Under the pieces are notes generated by a model. That model was not told the origin of the DNA, searched no databases, and saw only the letters and a program-made list of their open reading frames with translations. Both the position numbers and the translations under genes were made by a program. 64,000 nucleotides of DNA, taken from contig NZ_JACHOO010000007.1 in assembly GCF_014199915.1 (NCBI RefSeq), forward strand, positions 62,001-126,000, in the 5' to 3' direction. Within the stretch, counting starts at the first letter, position 1; each line of letters begins with the position of its first letter. The DNA is from Prosthecomicrobium pneumaticum (lineage in GTDB: Bacteria; Pseudomonadota; Alphaproteobacteria; Rhizobiales; Kaistiaceae). This document shows positions 1-9,058 of the stretch, in pieces.

Positions 1-54
1 GACATGGTCGACGCCGCGCTGGTCGGCGAGATCGATGAGCGGCACGGCGGTCAT
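1..54 (-). CDS. 5' end of a gene cut by the window edge; N-terminus resembles isopenicillin-N-synthase-like oxygenases
   Basis: The first 18 codons of a minus-strand gene run off the left edge, starting at the ATG complementary to 52-54. The visible peptide is MTAVPLIDLADQRGVDHV. A short hydrophobic stretch of the form (I/L)P(V/L)IDLA at the very N-terminus is typical of the isopenicillin N synthase / non-haem iron 2-oxoglutarate dioxygenase family. That similarity is the only basis for the guess, and no catalytic residues are in the window. The gene is divergent from the DUF1624 gene at 165, with about 110 bases between them to hold both promoters. Confidence 0.35.
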   Translation of the reverse strand, partial: MTAVPLIDLADQRGVDHV

Positions 55-164
55 GGCATCCTCTGCGCAAGTGACGCCGGGACAAGTGACCCGGGGAAAA
101 GAGACCCGGCCCCGAGAGACCCGGTCGCGCCGGAGCCTAGGGGCCGGCTGCCTGTTTGGGAAGC

Positions 165-1211
165 ATGCACGTGAATGACGCAGCAGAACCGGCCGTAGCG
201 CCGGACTTCCTCCGCCGGCACGCCGACCTGACGCCGGCTTCGGCGCCCCGCGGACCGCGAATCGCCCTCCTCGATCTGGTGCGCGGCGGCGCCCTCGTCG
301 CCATGGCGATCTATCACGGCGCCTGGGACCTTTCGTTCTTCCGCCTCGTCGCGATCGACGTCAACGAAGGCGGCTGGCGGATCTTCGCCCGGCTGATCGC
401 CGGCACCTTCCTCCTCCTCTCCGGCGCGGCGCTCGCCCTCGCGACGCGGAACGGCCTGCGCTGGCGGCCCTATCTGCGGCGCACCGGCATGATCGCGCTC
501 GCTGCCGTCCTCGTCACGGCGGCGACCTATTTCGTGATGGGGGAAGGCTTCGTCTTCTTCGGCATCCTGCACGAGATCGCGCTCGCGAGCCTCCTCGCCA
601 TCCCCTTCCTCGCCGCGCCGCTTTCCCTTGTCGGGCTCGCCGCGGCGGTCGTCTTCGCCCTCCCCTTCTTCTGGCGGCATGCGGTCTTCTCGGCCCCGCC
701 GCTCTGGTGGGTCGGCCTCGCGCCGACGCCACCGCCCTCCTTCGACTATGTGCCGGTCTTCCCCTGGTTCGGCCTCGTGCTCGCCGGCCTCCTCTTCGGC
801 CGGCTGATGATCGCGGGCGGTCTCGACCGCCGCCTCGCCGCGGTCGGCCTCCCCCGCCCATTCCGCCCCCTCGCCTTCGCCGGCCGGCACTCGCTGATCG
901 TCTATCTCGTCCACCAGCCGATCCTCATCGGCCTCGCTTTCGTCACCGCGACCGTGATCCTGCCCAATCACGGCGTGACCGAGTTCCGCAGCCAGTGCGA
1001 GGCGGCGTGCGGCGCGAACGGCCAGCCGGACAGCGTCTGCCGGCCCTATTGCGCCTGCATCGTCGACGGGCTGCGCGAGGCCGGCGAGCTCGGTCCGGCG
1101 GTCGCCGGCATGCTGACCCCGACCGGACAGGACCGGCTCCAGACCGTCATCGGCGTCTGCCGGACCGAAGTGCTCGGCCCGCCCGTCGAGCGCGAAGTGC
1201 CGCCACCCTAG
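165..1211 (+). CDS. DUF1624 (heparan-alpha-glucosaminide N-acetyltransferase-like) multi-pass membrane protein with Cys-rich tail
   Basis: A polytopic inner-membrane protein of 348 residues if started at the ATG at 165; a TTG lies three codons upstream. The signature DLVRGGALVAMAIYHGAWDL begins near residue 38 and is characteristic of DUF1624 / HGSNAT-like acyltransferases. These have their conserved charged residues and His at the first membrane helix and are thought to move acetyl groups across the membrane to sugars. About seven to eight hydrophobic segments follow, ending with HSLIVYLVHQPILIG near residue 245, a typical last-helix motif of acyltransferase-3-like folds. After it comes a hydrophilic tail with six cysteines (first near residue 278, last near 332) including a YCAC motif. 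The family is clear; the substrate is unknown. Confidence 0.85.
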   Translation: MHVNDAAEPAVAPDFLRRHADLTPASAPRGPRIALLDLVRGGALVAMAIYHGAWDLSFFRLVAIDVNEGGWRIFARLIAGTFLLLSGAALALATRNGLRWRPYLRRTGMIALAAVLVTAATYFVMGEGFVFFGILHEIALASLLAIPFLAAPLSLVGLAAAVVFALPFFWRHAVFSAPPLWWVGLAPTPPPSFDYVPVFPWFGLVLAGLLFGRLMIAGGLDRRLAAVGLPRPFRPLAFAGRHSLIVYLVHQPILIGLAFVTATVILPNHGVTEFRSQCEAACGANGQPDSVCRPYCACIVDGLREAGELGPAVAGMLTPTGQDRLQTVIGVCRTEVLGPPVEREVPPP

Positions 1212-1293
1212 GCGCCCGTCGGGCCCGGAAGACGGGGATGACGCTGCATCCGGTTATCGATAAAGAGCAGGGATCGAAGAGGGAGAAACCGCG

Positions 1294-2304
1294 ATGCGCG
1301 CGATCATCTGCGAAGAGCCGGGCCGGCTCGCCGCCATCGAGCGGGACCGGCCGGAGCGCCCGGCGGGCTGGGTGTCGGTCGACATCCGCCATGTCGGCGT
1401 CTGCGGCACCGACTTCCACATCTTCGCCGGCAAGCACCCCTACCTCGCCTATCCGCGCGTCATGGGCCACGAACTGTCCGGCACGGTGGCCGAGCCCTCC
1501 GAGGACGGCCGCTTCGCCGCCGGCGACGCGGTGATCGTCAACCCCTATCTCGCCTGCGGCAGTTGCATCGCCTGCCGCAAGGGCAAGCCGAACTGCTGCG
1601 TCGCGATCAAGGTGCTCGGTGTCCACACCGATGGCGGCATGTGCGAGCGGATCGTCGTGCCGGCCCAGAACCTCTATCCGGCCGAGGGCCTGTCGCTGCG
1701 CGATGCGGCGATGGTCGAGTTCCTGGCGATCGGTGCCCATGCCGTCCGCCGGTCCGAGGCGAAGCCGGGCGACCGGGCGCTCGTCGTCGGCGCCGGCCCG
1801 ATCGGCCTCGGCACCGCCCTCTTCGCCCGCCTCGCCGGAGCCGAGGTCACCATGATGGACACCTCCGAGGAGCGCCTCGACAAGGCGGCCGGCACGTTCG
1901 GCTTCGCCGACCCGATCCGCGCCGGCGCCGACGCGATCGAGGCGGCGCGGCGGGCGACCGGCGGCGACTTCTACGACCTCGTCTTCGACGCCACCGGCAA
2001 TGCCCGCGCGATGGAGGGCGGCATCGGCTTCGTCGCCCATGGCGGCTCGCTCGTCTTCGTCTCGATCGTCAAGGACCGTATCGGCTTCGACGACCCTGAG
2101 TTGCACAAGCGCGAAATGAAGATCGTCGGCAGCCGCAACGCGCTGAAGGCCGATTTCGAGACCGTCGTCGCGGCGATGAAGGCGGGCGCGGTCCCGGTCG
2201 ACGCGATCAACACGCACCGCGCCGCGCTCGACGACCTGCCGGAGGCGATGCCGGCCTGGCTCGCCGACGGGCGCGGCCTGATCAAGGCCGTGCTCACCGT
2301 CTGA
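1294..2304 (+). CDS. zinc-dependent alcohol (polyol/aldonate-type) dehydrogenase, MDR superfamily
   Basis: A cytoplasmic medium-chain dehydrogenase of 336 residues that probably oxidises a sugar alcohol or aldonate with NAD(P). Catalytic zinc ligands are visible as C37 (VGVCGTD), H59 and E60 (GHE). The structural zinc site is C88, C91, C94 and C101/C102. The Rossmann nucleotide-binding motif GAGPIGLG lies near residue 166. Overall layout resembles sorbitol, L-idonate 5- and L-galactonate 5-dehydrogenases, but the sequence alone does not fix the substrate. The start has a good ribosome binding site (GAGGGAG, about 8 bases upstream). It converges on the GntR regulator at 2353, a plausible but unproven regulator. 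Confidence 0.9.
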   Translation: MRAIICEEPGRLAAIERDRPERPAGWVSVDIRHVGVCGTDFHIFAGKHPYLAYPRVMGHELSGTVAEPSEDGRFAAGDAVIVNPYLACGSCIACRKGKPNCCVAIKVLGVHTDGGMCERIVVPAQNLYPAEGLSLRDAAMVEFLAIGAHAVRRSEAKPGDRALVVGAGPIGLGTALFARLAGAEVTMMDTSEERLDKAAGTFGFADPIRAGADAIEAARRATGGDFYDLVFDATGNARAMEGGIGFVAHGGSLVFVSIVKDRIGFDDPELHKREMKIVGSRNALKADFETVVAAMKAGAVPVDAINTHRAALDDLPEAMPAWLADGRGLIKAVLTV

Positions 2305-2352
2305 CCGGCGCGGTGTTCGTCCTCGTCCAGCCGCAGAGGCCGGATTCCGCGC

Positions 2353-3285
2353 TCAGGGAGTAGACGAAGGTGGCAGGCCCGAAGGGCCGTCCGCCGCCTC
2401 GTCGACGGAGCGCATCAGCGTCGTCCGCGCCGAGGCGAGATGGCGGGAAACCGCCATCGTCAGCCTGTCCCGGTCGCCGGCGCGCAGCGCATCGATATAG
2501 GCGAGATGCTCGGCGATCGCCGAGGCGTTGCGCCGGCGTTCGTCCTGCTTCTTCCACTGGTAGTGATAGTGGAAGATGAATGAAATGATGTCGTAGAAAT
2601 CGTGTATGAACCGGTTCGACGAAGCCTCATGGATCGTCCGATGAAAGGCGTCATCGAGATCGGAGAATTCCGGCCACCGCGTGTCGATCGCCGCCGCCAG
2701 CTCGTGATGCCGCGCCTCCAGTCGGTCGAGCTTCTGCCAGAGAGCATGCTCCTTGGGCAGTTCAAGGAAGGCACGGACCGAGAAATACTCGTACATCTCG
2801 CGGATATCGGCGAGTTCGGTGGCGAAACTCTTCGTCACACCCTTCAGAACCCATCCGCCGCGCGGCCTCTTCTCGATCAGCCGGAAGCGGGAAAACCGCA
2901 TCAGGAATTCCCGCACCGCCGAGGTCGAGGTGCCGATCCGGCGCGCGAAATCGAGCTCGTTGACCGGGTGGCCGGGCCGGAAATCGCCCCGCTCGATGAT
3001 CGCCATGAAGGCCCGTTCGACGAGCACCGCGGTCGATGTGGTCTCCGCCTCGGGGAAGAATTCGTCGGCCCGCGGCGCCCGCTTCACCGCCTTCGCCCGG
3101 CCGTCGACGGCGAGGATGCCGGCCTCGGCGAGCCGGCCGAGCCCCGCCCGCACCGTCGTCCGGCTCACCCCGAGGCGGTCGGCGAGCGCCGTCTCGGACG
3201 GCAGCGCGCCACCGGCGCCGACCTCGGAAGCGAGCGCCATCAAGCGGTTGGCGGTTTCCTTGAAGCGGGTGTTCGGCTTCACCAT
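2353..3285 (-). CDS. GntR-family transcriptional regulator with two winged-helix regions and an FCD domain
   Basis: A DNA-binding repressor or activator of 310 residues. Two winged-helix segments are visible. The first, around residues 10-65, contains LPSETALADRLGVSRTTVRA, the classical GntR recognition helix. The second, around residues 88-150, contains RIGTSTSAVREFLMRFSRF and continues into RGGWVLKGVT. The rest (about 155-300) is alpha-helical and fits an FCD ligand-binding domain: DDAFHRTIHEAS, EHLAYIDALRAGD and AVSRHL supply the Asp and His residues that bind metal or ligand in FadR/VanR-type regulators. FCD regulators usually respond to sugar acids or carboxylates. Neighbours are a sugar-type dehydrogenase (convergent) and UDP-glucuronate 4-epimerase (10 bases away, same strand), so a uronate-related effector is possible but not shown. 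Confidence 0.88.
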   Translation of the reverse strand: MVKPNTRFKETANRLMALASEVGAGGALPSETALADRLGVSRTTVRAGLGRLAEAGILAVDGRAKAVKRAPRADEFFPEAETTSTAVLVERAFMAIIERGDFRPGHPVNELDFARRIGTSTSAVREFLMRFSRFRLIEKRPRGGWVLKGVTKSFATELADIREMYEYFSVRAFLELPKEHALWQKLDRLEARHHELAAAIDTRWPEFSDLDDAFHRTIHEASSNRFIHDFYDIISFIFHYHYQWKKQDERRRNASAIAEHLAYIDALRAGDRDRLTMAVSRHLASARTTLMRSVDEAADGPSGLPPSSTP

Positions 3286-3294
3286 CGGGCCGCG

Positions 3295-4275
3295 TCAGCC
3301 CTCCGGAACGCCGTTCGACCAACCCCGATACCAGTCGACGAAGCGCGGTATGCCCTCCTCGAGCGGGGTGCGCGGCCGATAGCCGAGCTCGGCGGCGCTC
3401 GTCTCGATGTCGGCGCAGGTCTCGACCACATCGGCCGGCCGCATCGGCGCCTCGACGATCGTCGCCGCCCGGCCGACCGCCCGCTCGATCGCGGCGACGA
3501 AGGTCCTGAGCTCGACCGGCCGGTTGTTGCCGAGATTGAAAAGCCGCGTCTCGGCCGGCTCCGGCGTCCGGTCGACCGCGGCGAGCGTCCCCGCCACCAC
3601 GTCATCGACGAAGGTGAAATCCCGCCGCATCCGCCCCTCGTTGAAGAGGGTGATCGGCCGCCCGGCCATGATCGCCTCGGTGAAGAGCCAGGGCGCCATG
3701 TCGGGCCGGCCATAGGGACCGTAAACGGTGAAGAAGCGCAGCCCCGTCGAGGCGATGCCGTGCACATGGGCGTAAGTGCGGGCGATCAGTTCCCCCGCCC
3801 GCTTGGTCGCGGCATAGAGCGACACCGGCTGATCGACCCGGTCCGTCTCCCGGAACGGCGTCGCCTCGTTGGCGCCGTAGACCGAGGAGGAGGAGGCGTA
3901 GACGACCTGCCGAAGCCCCGAGAGCCGGCGCGCCGCCTCGAACACCACCACCTGCCCGGCGACGTTCGACTGCACATAGGCGAGCGGGTTCTCGATCGAA
4001 TAGGCGACGCCCGCCTGCGCCGCGAGATGCACGATCGCCGTGCAGTCGGGCTCGGCGGCGACGAGCGCGTTCATCGCCGCCGGATCGGCGACATCCCCCT
4101 CGACGAAACGGAAGCGCGGATGAGCGGAAAGGAGCGCGAGCCGGGCCGCCTTCAAACGCGGATCATAATAGGCATTCAGATTGTCGTAGCCGATCACCGT
4201 ATCGCCGCGCCGGAGCGCCGCGCCCGCCGTGTGGAACCCGATGAAGCCGGCGGCGCCGGTCACAATCATCTTCAA
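3295..4275 (-). CDS. UDP-glucuronate 4-epimerase-like NAD-dependent epimerase
   Basis: A short-chain dehydrogenase-fold epimerase of 326 residues. The NAD-binding motif TGAAGFIG is at residues 6-13, and the N-terminal stretch ending VIGYDNLNAYYDPRLK is typical of UDP-glucuronate 4-epimerases, which make UDP-galacturonate for lipopolysaccharide or capsule. The catalytic YxxxK motif is in SLYAATKRAGE, and SSSVYGAN supplies the catalytic Ser region. The frame opens with TTG at 4275, placed well behind GGAGGA; an ATG lies two codons further in (4269) and is an equally possible start. The gene sits 10 bases upstream of the GntR gene and probably shares its transcript. Substrate assignment is from family resemblance. 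Confidence 0.85.
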   Translation of the reverse strand: MKMIVTGAAGFIGFHTAGAALRRGDTVIGYDNLNAYYDPRLKAARLALLSAHPRFRFVEGDVADPAAMNALVAAEPDCTAIVHLAAQAGVAYSIENPLAYVQSNVAGQVVVFEAARRLSGLRQVVYASSSSVYGANEATPFRETDRVDQPVSLYAATKRAGELIARTYAHVHGIASTGLRFFTVYGPYGRPDMAPWLFTEAIMAGRPITLFNEGRMRRDFTFVDDVVAGTLAAVDRTPEPAETRLFNLGNNRPVELRTFVAAIERAVGRAATIVEAPMRPADVVETCADIETSAAELGYRPRTPLEEGIPRFVDWYRGWSNGVPEG

Positions 4276-4436
4276 GCGAAAGGTCCTCCGCGGAGGGGCG
4301 ATAGAGACGAAGATGCCCTGTCTACCCGATCGAAAGAGCGCCTCATAGCGGCGCCGCCGCGGCCGGTCGGCGCGGCCTCGCGTGTTTCCACGATCGAACC
4401 GATCGGATATAGGGAATTTTCACCCCGGGCAGACCG

Positions 4437-4898
4437 ATGATCTCTCAGAAAGCCAAATACGCCTTCAAGGCGCTGATCCATCTCGCCCGCCAGCCCACGG
4501 GCGCCACGGTGCAGATCGACGAGATCGCCCGCGAAGCGGGGGTGCCGCGCAAGTTTCTCGAACACATTCTGCTCGACCTGAAGCGGCGCGGCCTCATCGT
4601 CAGCCGGCGTGGACGCGCGGGGGGTTATACCATGCTGAAATCGCCCGCCGAGATCACGCTCGGCCAGGTGCTGCGGGCGATCGACGGGCCGATCGCGCCG
4701 CTCTCCTGCATCTCGCGCACCGCCTACCAGCCCTGTGCGGATTGCGCCGACGAGAAGACCTGCGCGGTGCGACGGATCTTCGCCGACACCTATGCCGCGC
4801 AGCTGCTGCTGTTCGATGCCACCACCCTCGCCGACGCCCTGCGCGGCGACGAAACGGCCGACAATCCCGCCGATCGAGAATCCGTTTTCGTGGCTTGA
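4437..4898 (+). CDS. Rrf2-family transcriptional regulator, probable controller of the sulfate transport genes
   Basis: A winged-helix Rrf2 protein of 153 residues. It opens MISQKAKYAFKALIHLARQP, the standard Rrf2 N-terminus, and has the helix-turn-helix IDEIAREAGVPRKFLEHIL and the wing RRGRAGGYTM. The C-terminal half contains four cysteines, in CISRTAYQPC, ADC and KTC, the region where IscR- and NsrR-like members hold an iron-sulfur cluster. Spacing is not identical to IscR, so cluster binding is a possibility only. It lies 112 bases upstream of a full sulfate ABC transporter on the same strand. In other bacteria Rrf2 members such as CymR repress sulfur uptake, so local control of sulfate import is a reasonable inference. 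Confidence 0.88.
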   Translation: MISQKAKYAFKALIHLARQPTGATVQIDEIAREAGVPRKFLEHILLDLKRRGLIVSRRGRAGGYTMLKSPAEITLGQVLRAIDGPIAPLSCISRTAYQPCADCADEKTCAVRRIFADTYAAQLLLFDATTLADALRGDETADNPADRESVFVA

Positions 4899-5010
4899 GG
4901 TTGCCGAGAAGGATTTTCTCTCTAGCCTCCTCCCGAGCCTATCGGCATAGTTTGAAATTGCCGACCACCTATGTCGAGATGAACGGGTCATCAATCAGGG
5001 AGGCCACCTC
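4899..5010 (+). promoter_or_regulatory. intergenic control region in front of the sulfate transporter genes
   Basis: This 112-base gap separates the Rrf2 gene from the sulfate-binding protein gene. It is locally A/T-richer than its surroundings and contains a short inverted repeat CTAT-CGGC-ATAG at 4939-4950, followed by TTTGAAATTGCCG. A GGGAGG ribosome binding site lies at 4998-5003. It is the natural place for an Rrf2 operator, but no site can be assigned from one sequence. Confidence 0.4.
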
Positions 5011-6054
5011 ATGGCCATGACCTCCACCCGTCTTCGCCGCCGGGCCGCGCCGTTCCTCGCCGCCCTGGCGCTCGGCCTGTCCGTCGCCCTGCCGCCCGCC
5101 TTCGCCGATGTCGCGCTGCTCAATGTCAGCTACGACCCGACCCGCGAGCTCTACAAGGACTACAACACCGCCTTCGCCGCGCATTGGAAGCAGGAAACCG
5201 GCGAGACGGTCACCGTTCAGGTGTCGCATGGCGGCTCCGGCAAGCAGGCCCGGTCGGTGATCGACGGTCTCGACGCAGACGTGGTGACGCTGGCGCTGGA
5301 AGCGGACATCGATGCCATCGCCAAGGGGAGCGGCAAGATCGCCGCCGACTGGCGCGGCCGCCTGCCGCACAATTCGGCGCCCTACACCTCGACCATCGTC
5401 TTCCTCGTCCGCAAGGGCAATCCGAAAGGGATCAAGGACTGGGGCGACCTGATCAAGGACGGCGTCGAAGTGATCACGCCGAACCCGAAGACCTCCGGCG
5501 GCGCCCGCTGGAATTATCTCGCCGCCTGGGCCTACGCCAACAAGGCGTTCGGCAATGACGAGGCGAAGACCCGCGATTTCGTCGCGACACTCTACAGGCA
5601 CGTCCCCGTGCTCGATACCGGCGCGCGCGGCTCGACCACGACCTTCGCCCAGCGCGGCATCGGCGATGTGCTGCTCGCCTGGGAGAACGAGGCCTTCCTG
5701 GCGCTCGAGGAACTCGGCCCGGACCAGTTCGAGATCGTCGTGCCGCCGCTCTCGATCCTCGCCGAGCCCCCGGTCGCGGTGGTCGACGGCAATGTCGACG
5801 AGAAGGGCAGCCGCAAGCAGGCCGAGGCCTATCTGACCTATCTCTACTCGGAAGAAGGCCAGACGATCGCGGCGAAGCACTATTACCGGCCGTCCGAGCC
5901 GGAGAAGGTCGCCGACAAAGCCCTGCTCGAGCGTTTCCCGAAGATCGATCTCGTCACCATCGACGATCCGCAGTTCGGCGGATGGGCGAAAGCACAGCCG
6001 ACCCATTTCGGCGATGGCGGCGTGTTCGACCAGATCTACAAGCCGACCAAGTGA
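5011..6054 (+). CDS. periplasmic sulfate-binding protein of a sulfate/thiosulfate ABC transporter
   Basis: A secreted solute-binding protein of 347 residues. Residues 1-33 form a signal peptide with twin arginines near the start, a hydrophobic core ([15 protein letters not shown]) and cleavage after AFA. The mature protein begins with [17 protein letters not shown], the hallmark of CysP/Sbp, and continues with [20 protein letters not shown], the sulfate-coordinating region, and later [16 protein letters not shown]. It delivers sulfate or thiosulfate to the CysT/CysW/CysA complex encoded downstream. A clear GGGAGG site precedes the ATG. Sbp and CysP cannot be told apart by eye here, so no symbol is given. 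Confidence 0.93.
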   Translation: MAMTSTRLRRRAAPFLAALALGLSVALPPAFADVALLNVSYDPTRELYKDYNTAFAAHWKQETGETVTVQVSHGGSGKQARSVIDGLDADVVTLALEADIDAIAKGSGKIAADWRGRLPHNSAPYTSTIVFLVRKGNPKGIKDWGDLIKDGVEVITPNPKTSGGARWNYLAAWAYANKAFGNDEAKTRDFVATLYRHVPVLDTGARGSTTTFAQRGIGDVLLAWENEAFLALEELGPDQFEIVVPPLSILAEPPVAVVDGNVDEKGSRKQAEAYLTYLYSEEGQTIAAKHYYRPSEPEKVADKALLERFPKIDLVTIDDPQFGGWAKAQPTHFGDGGVFDQIYKPTK

Positions 6055-6137
6055 ATTGCGCCGATCCGAGGTTGACCTCCGCTTAACCGGCCGAACGAGA
6101 CGGCCCGCCCTGCGACCGCCCCTTTGATGGAGAGACG

Positions 6138-6986
6138 ATGGCCGCCACGACCATCGCCAGCCTGAGAAAGCCGAGCGTCATCCCGGGATTCGGGTTGGCG
6201 CTCGGCTTTACCGTAACCTATCTCGGCCTCGTCGTGCTGATCCCGCTCGCCGCGCTGTTCCTGCGCTCGGCGTCGCTCGGCCCGGCCGAGTTCTGGCGGA
6301 TCGCCACCGACGAACGGACCCTCGCCGCGCTCCGGCTGTCCTTCGGCGCGTCCCTCGTCGCCGCGCTCGTCAACGTCGTGTTCGGCCTGATCCTCGCCTG
6401 GGTGCTGGTGCGCTACCGCTTCCCCGGCCGGCGGCTGGTCGACGCGGTGATCGACCTGCCCTTTGCGCTGCCGACGGCCGTCGCCGGCATCGCGCTCACA
6501 GCGCTCTACGCACCGAACGGCTGGATCGGCTCGCTGCTGGCGCCCTTCGGCATCCGCATAGCCTACACCCCGATCGGCATCATGATCGCGCTCGTCTTCA
6601 TCGGGCTGCCCTTCGTCGTGCGCTCGGTGCAGCCGGTGCTCGAGGATTTCGACCGCGAGACCGAGGAGATGGCCGCGACCCTCGGCGCGACGCGGCTGCA
6701 GACGGTGCGCCGCGTCGTGCTGCCGGCCATCCTGCCGGCCCTGACGACCGGCTTCGCCCTCGCCTTCGCCCGGGCCGTCGGCGAATACGGCTCGGTCATC
6801 TTCATCGCCGGCAACAGCCCGTACCGGACCGAGATCGCACCGCTGCTGATCGTCATCCGGCTGGAAGAATTCTCCTATCCCGCGGCCGCGACGATCGCCG
6901 TGGTGATGCTCCTGATCGCCTTCGCGCTGCTCTTCGCGATCAATCTCGTCCAGGCCTGGAGCCGCAGGAGGTTCGGCGATGTCTGA
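6138..6986 (+). CDS. cysT: sulfate ABC transporter permease subunit CysT (CysU)
   Basis: An inner-membrane permease of 282 residues with six predicted membrane segments. The cytoplasmic EAA loop is visible around residue 178 ([20 protein letters not shown]), and the [17 protein letters not shown] stretch is highly typical of CysT/CysW. It forms the membrane channel together with CysW. It starts 83 bases after the binding-protein gene, behind GGAGAG, and its last 8 bases overlap the start of cysW, indicating translational coupling. Confidence 0.95.
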   Translation: MAATTIASLRKPSVIPGFGLALGFTVTYLGLVVLIPLAALFLRSASLGPAEFWRIATDERTLAALRLSFGASLVAALVNVVFGLILAWVLVRYRFPGRRLVDAVIDLPFALPTAVAGIALTALYAPNGWIGSLLAPFGIRIAYTPIGIMIALVFIGLPFVVRSVQPVLEDFDRETEEMAATLGATRLQTVRRVVLPAILPALTTGFALAFARAVGEYGSVIFIAGNSPYRTEIAPLLIVIRLEEFSYPAAATIAVVMLLIAFALLFAINLVQAWSRRRFGDV

Positions 6987-7872
6987 CGCCGAGTTCACCA
7001 CCGCGCGCCTGCCGGGCGCCGCGGCCGTGCGCTTCCGCCGGGTGACCACCGAGCGGGCGCCGGTGCGGATCGCGCTCGTCCTCGTCGGCATCGCTTTTCT
7101 CGGCCTGTTCCTGCTCCTGCCGCTCGTCGCCGTCTTCGTCGAGGCGCTGCGCGGCGGGGCGGCCGCCTACTGGACGGCGCTGGTCGAGCCCGACGCCGCC
7201 GCGGCGATCCGGCTCACCCTCTTCGTCGCGGCGATTGCGGTGCCCGCCAATCTCGTCTTCGGCATCGCCGCGTCCTGGGCCATCGCGAAGTTCGATTTCC
7301 GCGGCAAGAGCCTCCTCAACACGCTGATCGATCTGCCCTTTTCGGTCTCCCCGGTGATCTCGGGCCTGATCTACGTGCTGCTGTTCGGGGCGCACAGCTG
7401 GCTCGGGCCCCTGTTCAAGAGCGCCGGCATCCAGGTGATCTTCGCGGTGCCGGGCATCGTGCTCGCCACCATCTTCGTCACCTTCCCCTTCGTCGCTCGC
7501 GAGTTGATCCCGCTGATGGAATCGCAGGGCCGCGGCGACGAGGAGGCAGCGCTTTCGCTCGGCGCATCGGGCTGGCAGACCTTCTTCCGGGTCACCCTGC
7601 CGAACGTCAAATGGGCGCTGCTCTACGGCGTGCTGCTCTGCAACGCCCGCGCGATGGGCGAGTTCGGCGCGGTGTCGGTGGTGTCCGGCCATATTCGCGG
7701 CCTCACCAACACCATGCCGTTGCATGTCGAGATCCTCTACAACGAGTATAACTTCGCCGCCGCCTTCGCCGTGGCGTCGCTGCTCGCCGCGCTCGCGCTC
7801 GTGACGCTGGCAGTGAAATCGCTGCTGGAGTGGCACTATGCCGACGAAATCGCCGCCACCCGCAAGCATTGA
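6979..7872 (+). CDS. cysW: sulfate ABC transporter permease subunit CysW
   Basis: The second sulfate permease, 297 residues, six membrane segments. The EAA loop reads [21 protein letters not shown] and is followed by [16 protein letters not shown], the CysW signature. It pairs with CysT to form the transmembrane pore. The start overlaps cysT by 8 bases (ATG inside the end of the cysT frame), preceded by AGGAGG within cysT. cysA follows seven bases after its stop. Confidence 0.95.
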   Translation: MSDAEFTTARLPGAAAVRFRRVTTERAPVRIALVLVGIAFLGLFLLLPLVAVFVEALRGGAAAYWTALVEPDAAAAIRLTLFVAAIAVPANLVFGIAASWAIAKFDFRGKSLLNTLIDLPFSVSPVISGLIYVLLFGAHSWLGPLFKSAGIQVIFAVPGIVLATIFVTFPFVARELIPLMESQGRGDEEAALSLGASGWQTFFRVTLPNVKWALLYGVLLCNARAMGEFGAVSVVSGHIRGLTNTMPLHVEILYNEYNFAAAFAVASLLAALALVTLAVKSLLEWHYADEIAATRKH

Positions 7873-7879
7873 GGCTTCG

Positions 7880-8980
7880 ATGAACGCGAGACCCGACATC
7901 CGTCCGGCCGAGGCCGTGGCGCTCGGAGAGACCGAAGGACCGGCCATTCGTGTGACGGTCGAATCGGTGGCGAAGGCGTTCGGCGACACGCCGGCGCTGC
8001 ACGGCGTCTCGCTCGACGTCGCGCCGGGCGAACTCGTCGCCCTGCTCGGCCCTTCCGGCTCCGGCAAGACGACGCTCCTGCGCATCCTCGCCGGGCTCGA
8101 CGCGCCGACCGGCGGGCGCGTGCTCTTCGACGGCGAGGACGCGCTCCAGCTCACCGTGCAGCAGCGCAACATCGGCTTCGTGTTCCAGCACTACGCCCTG
8201 TTCCGCAACATGACGGTGTTCGACAACATCGCCTTCGGCCTCACCGTGCGGCCCCGCGACCGGCGCCCGCCGAAGGCCGAGATCCGCCGCCGCGTGCTCG
8301 CGCTGCTCGATCTCGTCCAGCTTGCCGGGCTCGAGCGGCGCTATCCGAACCAGCTCTCCGGCGGCCAGCGCCAGCGCGTCGCGCTCGCCCGCGCGCTCGC
8401 CATCGAGCCGCGCGTGCTGCTGCTCGACGAACCGTTCGGCGCGCTCGATGCGCAGGTGCGCAAGGACCTCCGCCGCTGGCTGCGCGAGATCCACGACCGC
8501 ACCGGCCATACGACGTTCTTCGTCACCCACGACCAGGACGAAGCGCTCGAACTCGCCGACCGGGTCGTCGTGATGTCGAAGGGCCGGATCGAGCAGGTCG
8601 GCACGCCGGACCAGATCTATGACGCGCCGGCGAGCCCCTTCGTCTTCGGCTTCATCGGCGAATCCTCCTTCGTGCCGGTCGAGATCGCCGACGGCACGGT
8701 GACGCTGGACGGGGCGAGCCTCGACCTCGCCGCGCTCGGCGCAACGCACGGCAAGGCGACGCTCGGCTTCCGGCCGCACGACGTCGCGATCGTCTCCGAA
8801 GGTCCGGCGCTTTCCGGGCCGATCCTCTCCGAACGGCGGCACGGCGGCATGCGGCGGCTCGAGGTCGAGGTGGGCGCGGGCCGCCACCGGGCGGAGATCG
8901 ACGTCGCCGTCGACGTGCCGCGGCCGGCCTCAGGGACGATCGCCTTCCGGCCGACCAAGTGGCGCGTCTTCCCTGCGTGA
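7880..8980 (+). CDS. cysA: sulfate/thiosulfate import ATP-binding protein CysA
   Basis: The ATPase of the sulfate importer, 366 residues from the ATG at 7880. An in-frame ATG at 7838 lies inside cysW, but the 7880 codon has GAGG five bases upstream and gives the expected N-terminus. Visible motifs: Walker [13 protein letters not shown] signature [16 protein letters not shown], Walker [14 protein letters not shown]-loop VTHDQDEA. The C-terminal quarter (from about residue 245, FIGESS onward) is the TOBE-like regulatory domain found in CysA/MalK-type ATPases. It is the last gene of the sulfate transport operon and energises CysT/CysW. Confidence 0.95.
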   Translation: MNARPDIRPAEAVALGETEGPAIRVTVESVAKAFGDTPALHGVSLDVAPGELVALLGPSGSGKTTLLRILAGLDAPTGGRVLFDGEDALQLTVQQRNIGFVFQHYALFRNMTVFDNIAFGLTVRPRDRRPPKAEIRRRVLALLDLVQLAGLERRYPNQLSGGQRQRVALARALAIEPRVLLLDEPFGALDAQVRKDLRRWLREIHDRTGHTTFFVTHDQDEALELADRVVVMSKGRIEQVGTPDQIYDAPASPFVFGFIGESSFVPVEIADGTVTLDGASLDLAALGATHGKATLGFRPHDVAIVSEGPALSGPILSERRHGGMRRLEVEVGAGRHRAEIDVAVDVPRPASGTIAFRPTKWRVFPA

Positions 8981-9058
8981 GCCCTCTTCCGCAAGCCCTT
9001 GCGAGGCCGTAAGGTCCGCCGCAACGGGCGAGCCGGCCCGACGAGAGAGGAACCGCTC

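Noticed and set aside
2602-4440. 612-codon plus-strand frame opposite the GntR and epimerase genes
   Set aside because: Arg/Asp/Gly-rich with no domain. Both minus-strand genes have clear family motifs over the same bases.
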